Origin: UBA5078 sp040384465
Lineage (GTDB): Bacteria > Pseudomonadota > Gammaproteobacteria > Pseudomonadales > Pseudohongiellaceae
Reading direction: 5' to 3'
DNA length: 64,000 bases
NCBI GenBank assembly: GCA_040384465.1
Contig: JAZKJF010000005.1
Location: 186,001 to 250,000 of the forward strand
In this document: positions 44,862-53,195 of the stretch, in pieces
Layout: each line of letters opens with the position of its first letter
Position numbering within the stretch: position 1 is the stretch's first letter
Made by a program: the position numbers and the translations under genes
The notes under the pieces: model-generated
The model's input: only the letters and a program-made list of their open reading frames with translations
Database searches by the model: none
What the model was told of the DNA's origin: nothing

Positions 44862-46565
44862 CTATCCCACAGGGAATTGTGTGGCCTGTCCCGCCACGAT
44901 GTACCAGCTGACAAACAGCGCGTTGATGAACGCTCCCGGTAGATAGCTGGCAGTGCGACGATACGTATAGGTGCTGATGATAGCGACGATTGTCAGCAAG
45001 GGCACGAATTGAATCATCACGATGGTGTTCAGCGACTCCGCAGGCGTGAGCAGCGCTCCGCCCAGGAACAGGCTGCCGTACTGCAGCAGCAGAAACACCA
45101 GGAAGCCACCAGCAAGTGCCAGCACATTACCGAGGTATTGATTGCGACGTGAATCACCAAAGACCGTCAGCCCGCTGTGCAAAGCACGCAATGCAAGCAG
45201 GAAGAAGGCGGTAAACGGCAGCAGATACACAAGCATGATTTGGAACTGCGTCAGACTGAGGGCCTTGATGCCGACGAACCAGAAACGGAAATCGATTAGG
45301 AAGAAGAACTGCGCGAGCAAGACGGCCAGATAGCCAATGCCCACGGTGGCGAGACTGATCAGCAGCATCGGCAGCAGTGCCCGGGTGAATTTGACCGGCG
45401 CGGCGCGCAGCACAAAGCCCATGGCTGTGAAGATCAATCCGTTCACCAATCCCCAGAAAGCCACCTGCGTGGTAATCGTTTGTGGCAACCATGCCGATGC
45501 GCCCAGCAGTTGGCCACCCCAGCGCATCAGGGGGTAGAACGTGAGTACAGGAATTACCGCGCTGAGCACGGCGGTCAACCACCAGCGTCCCGAGCGGTTG
45601 CTGTGAGCAAAGGTGTCAGGGTAACTTTTCAGGCGCGCAAAAGCAGGCATCGTCAGCAGCACATTGAAACTGCCGCACAACAGGACCACGAAACCGATCA
45701 GGCCCAGCAATGTGCCCAGTTCCTTGAAGAACCAGATTTGGTCTGAAGCGGGACGGGGGGTGCCGCCTTCCAGGGTTTGTGCGAACCAGTCCAGCGCATG
45801 TCCAATCGCAACATGGGAGATATGGTCGCCGGGATGGGTGACGGGGGGTGAGTGCAGAATGCGGCCCGTGCCTTGTGAAATGTCGCCGTAAAGCCTATCA
45901 GTCATCACCGGGCTGCTGACTCCGAACAGGGCCTGCAGATTCGCACTGTTGCCGACTTCACTACCACGAGGCACTTGCCACATGGTCGGTGCAAATTCAT
46001 CAAACTGTGAAAACACCAGAGCGACATTGCGGGGCCAACTGGGCGTGCCCGGCGCCGATCTGCTGCCGCCCGTGCTGGAGCCTTCCAGCACCATGGCCTT
46101 GTAGCCATCCGGGAAGGCATTGGCCGCTGCCAGGATTGTCCAGCCTCCCATTGAGTGGCCTTCAAGCCCGATATTGTCCTTGTCGACGATGTCCAGACTG
46201 CGAAGATACGCCAGGCCGGCCGGGCCGCCGTAGCCATTGGCAAAGGCAGGTGCGTCGGAGTAACCGTGGCCAGCCTGATCCATCGCCAGCACTACATAAC
46301 CGCGTCGTGCCAATTCGATGGCGAAGCCGGACTGTACTTCGCGGGAATTGATGTAACCGTGGACCGCCAGAATGCCCGGCGCGGGTTCCTGTGGTGTCAC
46401 CCCGGCAGGAATGTAGAGGTGTGCAGCGAGAGTCTTGCCACCGGTGCCCGTGAAGCGCACGTCTTTGATAGTGATTCCGCCAGAGGTCTGAATGAAATGC
46501 GCCAGCAGAGAGCCGACGAGAATCAGGACCCATCCAAACACGAAAGTGCGCCAGTGTTGCTGCAT
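44862..46565 (-). CDS. Membrane alpha/beta hydrolase with multi-TM C-terminal domain
   Basis: The 567 residues (ATG 46565, with AAGGAC 9 nt upstream) begin with a signal anchor at about 8-25, then an alpha/beta hydrolase domain: H69-G-Y oxyanion segment, DQAGHGYSD, the nucleophile elbow G136-H-S138-M-G140 and HPGDHISH with the probable catalytic His near 275. From about 300 to 560 there are around seven or eight TM helices. I do not recognise a named family. Directly upstream of the ABC permease, it may hydrolyse an ester in the imported ligand or in lipid; that is inference. Confidence 0.8.
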   Translation of the reverse strand: MQQHWRTFVFGWVLILVGSLLAHFIQTSGGITIKDVRFTGTGGKTLAAHLYIPAGVTPQEPAPGILAVHGYINSREVQSGFAIELARRGYVVLAMDQAGHGYSDAPAFANGYGGPAGLAYLRSLDIVDKDNIGLEGHSMGGWTILAAANAFPDGYKAMVLEGSSTGGSRSAPGTPSWPRNVALVFSQFDEFAPTMWQVPRGSEVGNSANLQALFGVSSPVMTDRLYGDISQGTGRILHSPPVTHPGDHISHVAIGHALDWFAQTLEGGTPRPASDQIWFFKELGTLLGLIGFVVLLCGSFNVLLTMPAFARLKSYPDTFAHSNRSGRWWLTAVLSAVIPVLTFYPLMRWGGQLLGASAWLPQTITTQVAFWGLVNGLIFTAMGFVLRAAPVKFTRALLPMLLISLATVGIGYLAVLLAQFFFLIDFRFWFVGIKALSLTQFQIMLVYLLPFTAFFLLALRALHSGLTVFGDSRRNQYLGNVLALAGGFLVFLLLQYGSLFLGGALLTPAESLNTIVMIQFVPLLTIVAIISTYTYRRTASYLPGAFINALFVSWYIVAGQATQFPVG

Positions 46566-46636
46566 ATTGTTATTGTCCTTGCAGTATTGGTTTTTGACTT
46601 GATGGACAGGAATGGTAAGGGATCGGCCTGCGGGCT

Positions 46637-47563
46637 TCAATCAATGCTTTCGCGCTTGTCGCGCTTTGCACTCAACGTGTCGACGCGTTGCAGGATCGCC
46701 TCGTTGAGTCTGTATTCGAGGCCATGGCTGCTGGCCAATTCACACAGATAGCCGTTCAGCTGCGACAACTCGGACTCTTTGCCCTTTCGAAAATCCTGCA
46801 GCGTCGAAGAGAAATTTTGCGCGGTCGCTGTGAGCACGGCATCCACCTGATCGACCAGGTTGTCGAGCGTTGGTGTTTCCGGAAGTGCGGCGTAGAGCGC
46901 GTCGATCTCGGCGCACAGAGCGAGCAATTCACTTCTTGCCTGCGGGTGCGTCAGCAGTTCGCCATTGCGGCAGTCGTAGATCACGGTGAGGGCATTGACA
47001 GCGCAGTTGATGGCCAGTTTGCGCCATAGTCGACCTTCGATATCCGGGTCGGTCCTGATGCCCATGGCTGTGATCGGCAGACTCTGCAAGAGCGTGGAAT
47101 CGAGAGTGCTGGTGTGACCGAGTTGCCCCAGCCAGGTTTCTCCGCTTCCTGCATGGACGACATGCAGCGGTGCGCGCAGCCAGGCTCCCTGGCTGGTGCT
47201 GAGGCAATAGACCCGCTGTGATCCAAAGGTGGCCGCCGCGTGCTGCTGCGCTTTGATGCCATTCTGCAGCAACACGATGCTGGTGTGTGGCGTGACGGCA
47301 TGACGCACACTATTCAACGCGGTCTCGACGTCCTGTGACTTGGTGGCGACCAATAGCAGCTGGATCGGCGTGATGACGCTCGTTGCAAGTTGTGCCTGCA
47401 CAGGAATGCGGCGCAGCATGGGACTTTCTTTCAGCGTGGCATTTTCTTCCAGTGTGATTTGACCGCCGGTCTCTGCATGGCGCCGCAAGTCACACTCGTC
47501 GCGAAGCAAGAGTGTGACCAAGGCTCCGTGCTGTACAAGGCGCGCGGCCCACAGACAACCCAT
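46637..47563 (-). CDS. Ketopantoate reductase-like protein (PanE/ApbA family)
   Basis: NADPH-dependent reductase homologous to 2-dehydropantoate 2-reductase. The first ATG (47563) gives 308 residues beginning MGCLWAARL, which removes the nucleotide-binding GxGxxG. The same frame continues upstream without stop for 26 codons and encodes HLLGAGAMG, the expected Rossmann motif, but contains no ATG, GTG or TTG; an ATC at 47629 has a well-placed AAGGA (47642-47638). Later motifs, LLVATKSQDVETAL and WRKLAINCAVNALT with the catalytic Lys, are intact. True start is therefore probably near 47629. Confidence 0.85.
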   Translation of the reverse strand: MGCLWAARLVQHGALVTLLLRDECDLRRHAETGGQITLEENATLKESPMLRRIPVQAQLATSVITPIQLLLVATKSQDVETALNSVRHAVTPHTSIVLLQNGIKAQQHAAATFGSQRVYCLSTSQGAWLRAPLHVVHAGSGETWLGQLGHTSTLDSTLLQSLPITAMGIRTDPDIEGRLWRKLAINCAVNALTVIYDCRNGELLTHPQARSELLALCAEIDALYAALPETPTLDNLVDQVDAVLTATAQNFSSTLQDFRKGKESELSQLNGYLCELASSHGLEYRLNEAILQRVDTLSAKRDKRESID

Positions 47564-47663
47564 GGCGCCGGCGCCTAGGAGGTGCCAGTGTGGGGGTGGC
47601 GGAGCAGTGGGGTCGGGTGTTGGGTTGATGGTGTGTTTCCTTCAGAGATAATCACGCGGTCGA

Positions 47664-47703
47664 TCGCGGGCGGGCCTTTCTGCCCTCCGGGTACGCTCCC
47701 ACA
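47664..47703. repeat. Degenerate REP-like element
   Basis: TCGCGGGCGGGCC (47664-47676) and GCTCCCACA (47695-47703) are the two ends of the REP unit seen at 42950, separated by unrelated bases. It lies between the divergent reductase and yajQ genes. Confidence 0.5.
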
Positions 47704-47773
47704 TCCGGGCGCGCGGTGGTAGTATGGCGCGCATGTTTGCGTTTTCAGTTCAAGAGAGTCAAGAGGTCAGATC

Positions 47774-48256
47774 ATGCCATCATTCGACATCGTGTCAGAA
47801 GTAGATATGCCGGAAGTGAACAACGCCCTGGATCAGGCGCGCCGTGAAGTCGGTACTCGTTTCGATTTCAAGGGCGTCGACGCCACTTTCGAGATCAAGG
47901 AGAAAGAAATAACGCTGACAGCCGAGTCAGACTTTCAGCTGGAGCAGATGCTGGATATCCTCAAAGGCAAGATGGTCAAGCGCAATGTCGATGTGAAATC
48001 CTTGGAGATCGGTGAGCCGAAACAGTCCGGCAAACAGGCCTTGCAGATCGTCATCATTCAGCAGGGCATTGAGGCCGACGTGGCCCGCAAGCTGGTGAAG
48101 ATCATCAAAGAATCCAAGTGCAAGGTGCAGGCCGCCATTCAGGGCGACAAACTGCGCGTCACCGGCAAGAAGCGTGACGACTTGCAGGAATGCATCGCAC
48201 TGGTCCGGGAAAGCAACCTCGAAGTTCCCGTCCAATTCAACAACTTCAGGGATTGA
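47774..48256 (+). CDS. YajQ family nucleotide-binding protein
   Basis: The 160 residues (MPSFDIVSEVDMPEVNNALD... ending VPVQFNNFRD) match the YajQ/UPF0234 family along their length, including GTRFDFKGVDA and the KKRDDLQ segment. Members bind nucleotides; in Xanthomonas and Pseudomonas a homologue binds c-di-GMP and affects virulence gene expression. AGAGG precedes the ATG. The c-di-GMP pair encoded 5 kb downstream gives a loose thematic link only. Confidence 0.95.
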   Translation: MPSFDIVSEVDMPEVNNALDQARREVGTRFDFKGVDATFEIKEKEITLTAESDFQLEQMLDILKGKMVKRNVDVKSLEIGEPKQSGKQALQIVIIQQGIEADVARKLVKIIKESKCKVQAAIQGDKLRVTGKKRDDLQECIALVRESNLEVPVQFNNFRD

Positions 48257-48273
48257 GCCTGCCAGAGCCCCAG

Positions 48274-50007
48274 ATGAGCCAAGGGAAAGCCGCCCCCGCT
48301 GCCGGTATGAATACGTGGAAAGCCCTGGCTGTCTATCGTGAGCGTACCGCCGTGGTCATGCTGCTGTTTGGCTTCGCGGCGGGTTTGCCCTTTCTGCTGA
48401 TCTTCGACACGCTCTCCGTCTGGTTGCGGCAGTCTGGTCTTTCGCTGCAGACCATCTCCATCTTTGCGCTCGCCACCCTCAGCTACGCACTCAAATTCGT
48501 CTGGGCGCCACTCATCGACCGTATTCGTCTGCCGGTGCTCGACCGCCTGCTCGGCAAGCGCCGCGCGTGGATGCTGGCGATGCAGGTGTTGATCATCATC
48601 GGCCTGTGGCTGATCGCCGGGTCGGACCCTGAACTCAGCATCTGGCGAGTGGGCGCCCTCGCGGCTTTCGTTGGTTTCGCGGGCGCAACCCAGGATATCG
48701 CCATCGACGCGTGGCGAATCGAAGCGGTCGACGAGACTCGCTCCGGCGCCATGGCGGCCGCCTATCAGTGGGGCTATCGTCTGGCGATGATCGTCGCTGG
48801 GGCTGTGCCGCTGTTTCTGGCGGAGGCGTTCAGCTGGAATTTCTCCTACGCTGTCATGGCAGGGCTGATGAGCATCGGTATTGCCGGTGTTCTGCTCGCG
48901 CCGCGTGAACGTGTCAGCGATGTGTCGCCTCGTCCCTTGGCCAGTCTGGCCACTGATCTGCCAAGTCGACCGCTGGCCGAATTCCTGGAATGGGCGTTGC
49001 GACTGGCATTGATTGTAGTGGCAGCAGTCATCATGGGCTCGGGCCTGTCGGGCAATGCGGTGTTGTTGCAGGATGTACTGCGCTTGGTTGGAGCGCCTGC
49101 GGAGTCTGGTGAAGCCTTGTTGGTTGCCTGGCGAACCGTGCCAGGCGGTGTCTATCTGCAGGTGACGGCGGTGCTGCTCGGGCTCGGTCTACTGGCGCTG
49201 GCGTGTCTGCCAGTGCCCGGTGTGAAGACGCGCCCGGGCGTGCATCTGAAGACCGCGTATGGCGAACCGCTGGCCAATTTTTTCGCACGCTTTGGTACCC
49301 GGCTAGGTGGCCTCATTCTGGCGCTGATCTGTCTCTATCGTCTGTCGGATTTCGTGTTGAACCTCATGGGGCCCTTCTACCTGGACCTGGGTTTCACCCT
49401 GAGCGAAATCGCCCAGGTGCGCAAGATATTCGGCGTGGTGGCATTGATTACCGGTGTGGCGCTGGGAGGCTTTTGCGTCGCACGGCTGGGGGTGCTGCGC
49501 ACCATGTTGATTGGCGTGTTTGCCAGCCCATTCTCGAATCTGATATTCCTGTGGCTGGCGACTCAGGGGCCGGAGCTTGGCTCTCTCTACCTGTCGATCA
49601 CCATCGATAACCTGGCGACGGGATTCGCGGGCACGGCGTTGATCGTCTACATGTCATCACTCACCTCGGCCGGTTTTACCGCGACCCAGTACGCCTTGTT
49701 TTCCTCACTGTATGCGTTGCTTGGCAAACTCGTGGCATCCCAGAGTGGCCGTCTCGTGGAAGCTTCCGCGCGCTCGGCCGACGCCGGTGGACCGCTCGCG
49801 GCTCTGATGCCTATGTTTGCCGATTTGCCTCCGGAATCACTGGCCACTGGTGCGGCCACTGCGGGCGTTTCGCCTGCTGCACTGGGTGCGGGCTATGCGA
49901 CATTTTTCATTTATTCATTCGCCATCGGGTTGGTCGCTATTACGCTGGCCTTCATGGTGGCAAGGCGCCAGCGTGACGTCGAATCGGCTGGTTTGGGGAG
50001 AGAGTAG
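48274..50007 (+). CDS. ampG: AmpG-like muropeptide MFS permease
   Basis: Inner-membrane importer of GlcNAc-anhydro-MurNAc peptides for recycling. The 577 residues have about 14 hydrophobic helices, with the early family segment LFGFAAGLPFLLIFDTLSVW, KFVWAPLIDR and GATQDIAIDAWRIE. ATG 48274 is preferred among several starts after yajQ (ATG 48307 is another). It would feed the AmpD amidase encoded 11 kb upstream. The stop overlaps the fxsA start. Confidence 0.9.
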   Translation: MSQGKAAPAAGMNTWKALAVYRERTAVVMLLFGFAAGLPFLLIFDTLSVWLRQSGLSLQTISIFALATLSYALKFVWAPLIDRIRLPVLDRLLGKRRAWMLAMQVLIIIGLWLIAGSDPELSIWRVGALAAFVGFAGATQDIAIDAWRIEAVDETRSGAMAAAYQWGYRLAMIVAGAVPLFLAEAFSWNFSYAVMAGLMSIGIAGVLLAPRERVSDVSPRPLASLATDLPSRPLAEFLEWALRLALIVVAAVIMGSGLSGNAVLLQDVLRLVGAPAESGEALLVAWRTVPGGVYLQVTAVLLGLGLLALACLPVPGVKTRPGVHLKTAYGEPLANFFARFGTRLGGLILALICLYRLSDFVLNLMGPFYLDLGFTLSEIAQVRKIFGVVALITGVALGGFCVARLGVLRTMLIGVFASPFSNLIFLWLATQGPELGSLYLSITIDNLATGFAGTALIVYMSSLTSAGFTATQYALFSSLYALLGKLVASQSGRLVEASARSADAGGPLAALMPMFADLPPESLATGAATAGVSPAALGAGYATFFIYSFAIGLVAITLAFMVARRQRDVESAGLGRE

Positions 50008-50498
50008 TGCGCTTTTCTTTGTTTTTCTTCGTGGTCATACCGTTCGTGGAGATTATGATCCTGCTGGAAGTCAGCGAGCGGATCGGTGGCTGGAATACCG
50101 TGCTCGTGGTGCTTGGCACTGCCGTGCTTGGTATCAGTCTGCTGCGTCGGCAGGGTTTCAGCACGATGACGCGCTTTCAGCAGCGGCTGCGCAGTGGTGA
50201 GTTGCCCGCGCAGGAAATAGTCGAAGGCATGATCATCGCGTTCTGTGGCGCGCTGTTGCTGGCGCCCGGTTTCATCACCGACAGCATAGGCATCCTCGGG
50301 CTGCTGCCGCCGGTACGCAAAGCGATTGCCAGACGTATCCTGCGCTCGGGCGGTGCTTTCATGAGTGGTGGCCCGTTCACCATGGGCAGTCAGTTTCAGT
50401 ATCGCGAGACGCGCTTCGATGAGGGTGACATCATCGAGGGGGATGTGGTGGAGGACGAGCCTCGTCCCAAACCCCAACTCGAAAAGGATCGTGAATAG
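50007..50498 (+). CDS. fxsA: FxsA family membrane protein
   Basis: The 163 residues have two or three TM helices in the first 100 (FVVIPFVEIMILLEV, VLVVLGTAVLGISLL, then FCGALLLAPGFITDSIGIL), the FxsA family pattern, and a hydrophilic tail. In E. coli overproduction of FxsA relieves exclusion of phage T7 by the F plasmid; its normal role is unknown. The GTG start at 50007 overlaps the ampG stop (TAGTG). It commonly lies just upstream of groESL, as here. Confidence 0.9.
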   Translation: MRFSLFFFVVIPFVEIMILLEVSERIGGWNTVLVVLGTAVLGISLLRRQGFSTMTRFQQRLRSGELPAQEIVEGMIIAFCGALLLAPGFITDSIGILGLLPPVRKAIARRILRSGGAFMSGGPFTMGSQFQYRETRFDEGDIIEGDVVEDEPRPKPQLEKDRE

Positions 50499-50510
50499 AA
50501 TTCACTGACC

Positions 50511-50623
50511 TGTAGGAGCCTGCCCTGCAGGCGACCTGATTTGGCACAGTGAAGGGATCAGGCGGTCGCCTGCAGGGCAGGCTCATACAGGATACGTGGG
50601 TCGCCTGCAGGGCAGGCTCCTAC
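50511..50623. repeat. Cluster of three REP-like units, second family
   Basis: A unit TAGGAGCCTGCCCTGCAGGC + GACC occurs at 50511-50536 (+) and in inverse at 50564-50589 and 50598-50623. Each unit is itself palindromic around CCTGCAGG. The sequence differs from the 42950 family. The cluster lies between fxsA and the groES promoter and may end fxsA transcripts. Confidence 0.85.
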
Positions 50624-50663
50624 CGTTCAACCGAAGAAAATCTGCACTTTTTTTAGTGGTAGC

Positions 50664-50692
50664 CATTGAAATGCCACGCCGCAGCCCCATCT
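50664..50692 (+). promoter_or_regulatory. Heat-shock (sigma-32) promoter of groESL
   Basis: CATTGAAA (50664-50671) and CCCCATCT (50685-50692) are 13 bp apart, close to the sigma-32 consensus CTTGAAA and CCCCATNT; the -10 match is complete. No CIRCE element is seen. An imperfect GC-rich hairpin lies in the leader near 50716-50741. Confidence 0.85.
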
Positions 50693-50772
50693 AGTGTCCA
50701 CCAATTAAGTTTCAGGGCTCGCGCGCCAGCGGCGCAAGAGCGCTAATCATTTGAGTCAGGAGAGAAAAAGCA

Positions 50773-51063
50773 ATGAAAATCAGACCGTTGCAGGACCGAG
50801 TAGTAGTACGACGCAAGGAAGAAGAGACCAAGTCAGCGGGAGGCATCGTACTGCCGGGTTCGGCTGCTGAGAAGCCTGCTCAGGGCGAAGTGTTGGCAGT
50901 AGGCCCGGGCAAAATCATGGAAAACGGCGAGAAGCGTCCGGTAGACCTGAAGGTCGGTGACATCGTGGTATTCGGCAAGTACGCCAGCAACACCGTCAAG
51001 ATCGACAATGAAGAACTGCTCATCCTTAGCGAGAGCGAGATCTACGGCGTAATCCTGGCCTGA
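50773..51063 (+). CDS. groES: Co-chaperonin GroES
   Basis: The 96-residue lid of the GroEL folding chamber. It starts MKIRPLQDRVVVRRKEEE, has the mobile loop region TKSAGGIVLPGSAAEKP and ends SESEIYGVILA. Length is standard. AGGAGAG 8 nt upstream is a strong SD, and transcription should come from the sigma-32 promoter. Confidence 0.98.
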   Translation: MKIRPLQDRVVVRRKEEETKSAGGIVLPGSAAEKPAQGEVLAVGPGKIMENGEKRPVDLKVGDIVVFGKYASNTVKIDNEELLILSESEIYGVILA

Positions 51064-51165
51064 TCATCAGGCCCGGCCGTTAACAACAGATTTCGCGGAT
51101 TGACTCCTCCAGACGAGTCTCCGCTCAACCGACAATGAACTATTGAGAACACAGGAATAAAGAAA

Positions 51166-52812
51166 ATGGCTAAAGACGTAAAATTTGGTGATCCCGCGCG
51201 CCAGAAAATGCTCAAAGGCGTGAACATCCTCGCAGACGCAGTCAAAGTCACCCTCGGCCCGAAAGGCCGTAACGTGGTACTGGACAAGTCCTATGGCGCG
51301 CCAACCGTGACCAAAGACGGCGTGTCCGTTGCCAAAGAGATCGAGCTGAAAGACAAGTTCGAAAACATGGGCGCCCAGATGGTGAAGGAAGTGGCTTCCC
51401 AGACTTCTGACGTCGCCGGTGACGGTACAACTACTGCAACAGTGCTGGCCCAGGCCATCCTGAACGAAGGCCTCAAATCAGTCGCAGCGGGCATGAACCC
51501 GATGGACCTGAAGCGCGGCATCGACAAGGCTGTTAAAGCCATGGTCGAAGAAGTGGGCAAGCTGTCCATTCCCTGCACCGATTCCAAATCCATTGCCCAG
51601 GTAGGCACCATCTCCGCCAACTCTGACGAGCAGATCGGCGCGATCATTGCGGAAGCGATGGAAAAAGTCGGCAAAGAAGGCGTCATCACTGTGGAAGAAG
51701 GTTCCGGTTTTGACAACGAACTGGACGTCGTGGAAGGCATGCAGTTTGACCGTGGTTACCTGTCCCCGTACTTCGTGAACAACCAGGACAACATGAGTGC
51801 CGAGCTGGAGAATCCGTTCATCCTGCTGGTCGACAAGAAGATCTCCAACATCCGCGAAATGCTGCCGGTGCTCGAAGCCGTTGCCAAGTCCGGTCGTCCA
51901 CTGCTGGTGATTGCAGAAGACGTAGAGGGTGAAGCGCTGGCAACTCTGATCGTCAACAACATGCGCGGCATCGTCAAAGTGGCCGCTGCCAAGGCGCCAG
52001 GTTTTGGTGACCGTCGCAAAGCCATGCTGGAAGACATCGCCGTTCTGACTGGCGGTACTGTGATCTCCGAAGAAGTGGGCCTGAGCCTGGAAAGCGCGAC
52101 TCTGGAACACCTGGGTCACGCCAAGAGCGTGGTTCTGTCCAAAGAGAACACCACCATCATCGACGGTGCTGGTGACTCCAAGATCATCGAAGCCCGCGTT
52201 GGCCAGATCCGTCGTCAGATCGAAGACACGTCTTCTGACTACGACAAAGAGAAACTGCAAGAGCGCGTGGCCAAACTGGCTGGTGGCGTTGCGGTTATCA
52301 AAGTCGGTGCCGGCACCGAGATGGAAATGAAAGAGAAGAAAGCCCGCGTTGAAGACGCACTGCACTCTACCCGCGCTGCGGTGGAAGAGGGCGTGGTCCC
52401 CGGCGGTGGCGTGGCACTGATTCGTGCTCTGCAGAAAGTCGAAGGCCTGAAGGGCGACAACGAAGACCAGAACGTGGGCATCGCCCTGTTGCTGCGTGCC
52501 GTGACTGCTCCCCTGCGTCAGATCGTGGCCAATGCCGGTGATGAGCCGTCAGTGGTGCTGGACAAGGTCAAGGCAGGCAAAGGCAACTACGGTTACAACG
52601 CTGCGTCCGGTCAGTACGTGGACATGGTTGAAGCCGGTATCATCGACCCAGCCAAAGTGACCCGCAGCGCGCTGCAGGCTGCTGGCTCTGTCGCTGGTCT
52701 GATGATCACTACCGAGTGCATGATCTGCGACATCGTCGAAGACAAGCCTGCTGGTGGCGGTGGAGACATGGGTGGCATGGGCGGAATGGGTGGTATGGGC
52801 GGCATGATGTAA
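51166..52812 (+). CDS. groEL: Chaperonin GroEL
   Basis: Cytoplasmic 60-kDa chaperonin, 548 residues. It shows the ATP-binding motifs (TLGPKGRNVVLDK, DGTTTATVLAQ) and the C-terminal Gly-Met repeats (GGMGGMGGMGGMM). The apical and equatorial regions run without gaps. It follows groES by 102 nt and is followed by a perfect UUCG-loop terminator. Confidence 0.98.
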   Translation: MAKDVKFGDPARQKMLKGVNILADAVKVTLGPKGRNVVLDKSYGAPTVTKDGVSVAKEIELKDKFENMGAQMVKEVASQTSDVAGDGTTTATVLAQAILNEGLKSVAAGMNPMDLKRGIDKAVKAMVEEVGKLSIPCTDSKSIAQVGTISANSDEQIGAIIAEAMEKVGKEGVITVEEGSGFDNELDVVEGMQFDRGYLSPYFVNNQDNMSAELENPFILLVDKKISNIREMLPVLEAVAKSGRPLLVIAEDVEGEALATLIVNNMRGIVKVAAAKAPGFGDRRKAMLEDIAVLTGGTVISEEVGLSLESATLEHLGHAKSVVLSKENTTIIDGAGDSKIIEARVGQIRRQIEDTSSDYDKEKLQERVAKLAGGVAVIKVGAGTEMEMKEKKARVEDALHSTRAAVEEGVVPGGGVALIRALQKVEGLKGDNEDQNVGIALLLRAVTAPLRQIVANAGDEPSVVLDKVKAGKGNYGYNAASGQYVDMVEAGIIDPAKVTRSALQAAGSVAGLMITTECMICDIVEDKPAGGGGDMGGMGGMGGMGGMM

Positions 52813-52829
52813 CACGCCGACCGTCCTGC

Positions 52830-52851
52830 GTGGGAGCTTGCCTGCAAGCGA
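52830..52851. repeat. Single REP-like palindrome after groEL
   Basis: GTGGGAGCTTGCCTGCAAGC + GA contains the perfect hairpin GCTTGC-CT-GCAAGC. It resembles a third flavour of the REP-type units in the window and lies between groEL and its terminator. Confidence 0.5.
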
Positions 52852-52885
52852 ATTACCCCTCACAAGCACGTTCGCTAGAAAGAAC

Positions 52886-52915
52886 AAAAACCCCGCTTCG
52901 GCGGGGTTTTTTTTT
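52886..52915 (+). terminator. groEL terminator
   Basis: A perfect 11-bp stem AAAAACCCCGC / GCGGGGTTTTT with a TTCG tetraloop is followed by four more T. It is a textbook intrinsic terminator. Confidence 0.95.
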
Positions 52916-52968
52916 CAGGATGGGCAATTACCTGATGCTGTGCCGTCAGCACCCCACCAGGAGGCTCA

Positions 52969-53076
52969 ATGGCGTACAGGGATGAGGATAGGCGCACCGT
53001 CAAATTCGTGATAAATAGTCGTGGGTTGTATTGCAGAGAGTGTGAACACGGGGTAGTCTCTACTCTAAATCCCTAA
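52969..53076 (+). CDS. Possible 35-residue CxxC micro-protein
   Basis: ATG 52969 is preceded by a perfect AGGAGG (52959-52964, 4-nt spacer). The 35-residue product (MAYRDEDRRTVKFV... ...LYCRECEHGVV...) is basic at first and contains one C-x2-C. No family is recognised and no promoter is evident, but it follows the groEL terminator, so it would need its own. The remainder of the gap up to 53195 is A+T-rich and shows nothing certain. Confidence 0.35.
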   Translation: MAYRDEDRRTVKFVINSRGLYCRECEHGVVSTLNP

Positions 53077-53195
53077 AAGTTCTGATCTCTATACACAATC
53101 AAAATAAGAAAGACAGAAAGAGGTTTGGTATATTTCCTAAACACACTTTTGGTCGGGAAATTCAAATCAAACCTTAGTCCAAAAGGATATGAGGT

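Noticed and set aside
50511..50623. Closely spaced palindromic repeats considered as a CRISPR
   Set aside because: Only three units, in mixed orientation with unequal spacers and no cas genes; they fit REP elements.
51478..52365. Open frame antisense to groEL
   Set aside because: GroEL coding is complete; long antisense frames are common opposite this gene because of its codon bias.
52740..52812. Short tandem repeat at the end of groEL
   Set aside because: It encodes the normal GGM tail of GroEL, not a DNA-level repeat element.
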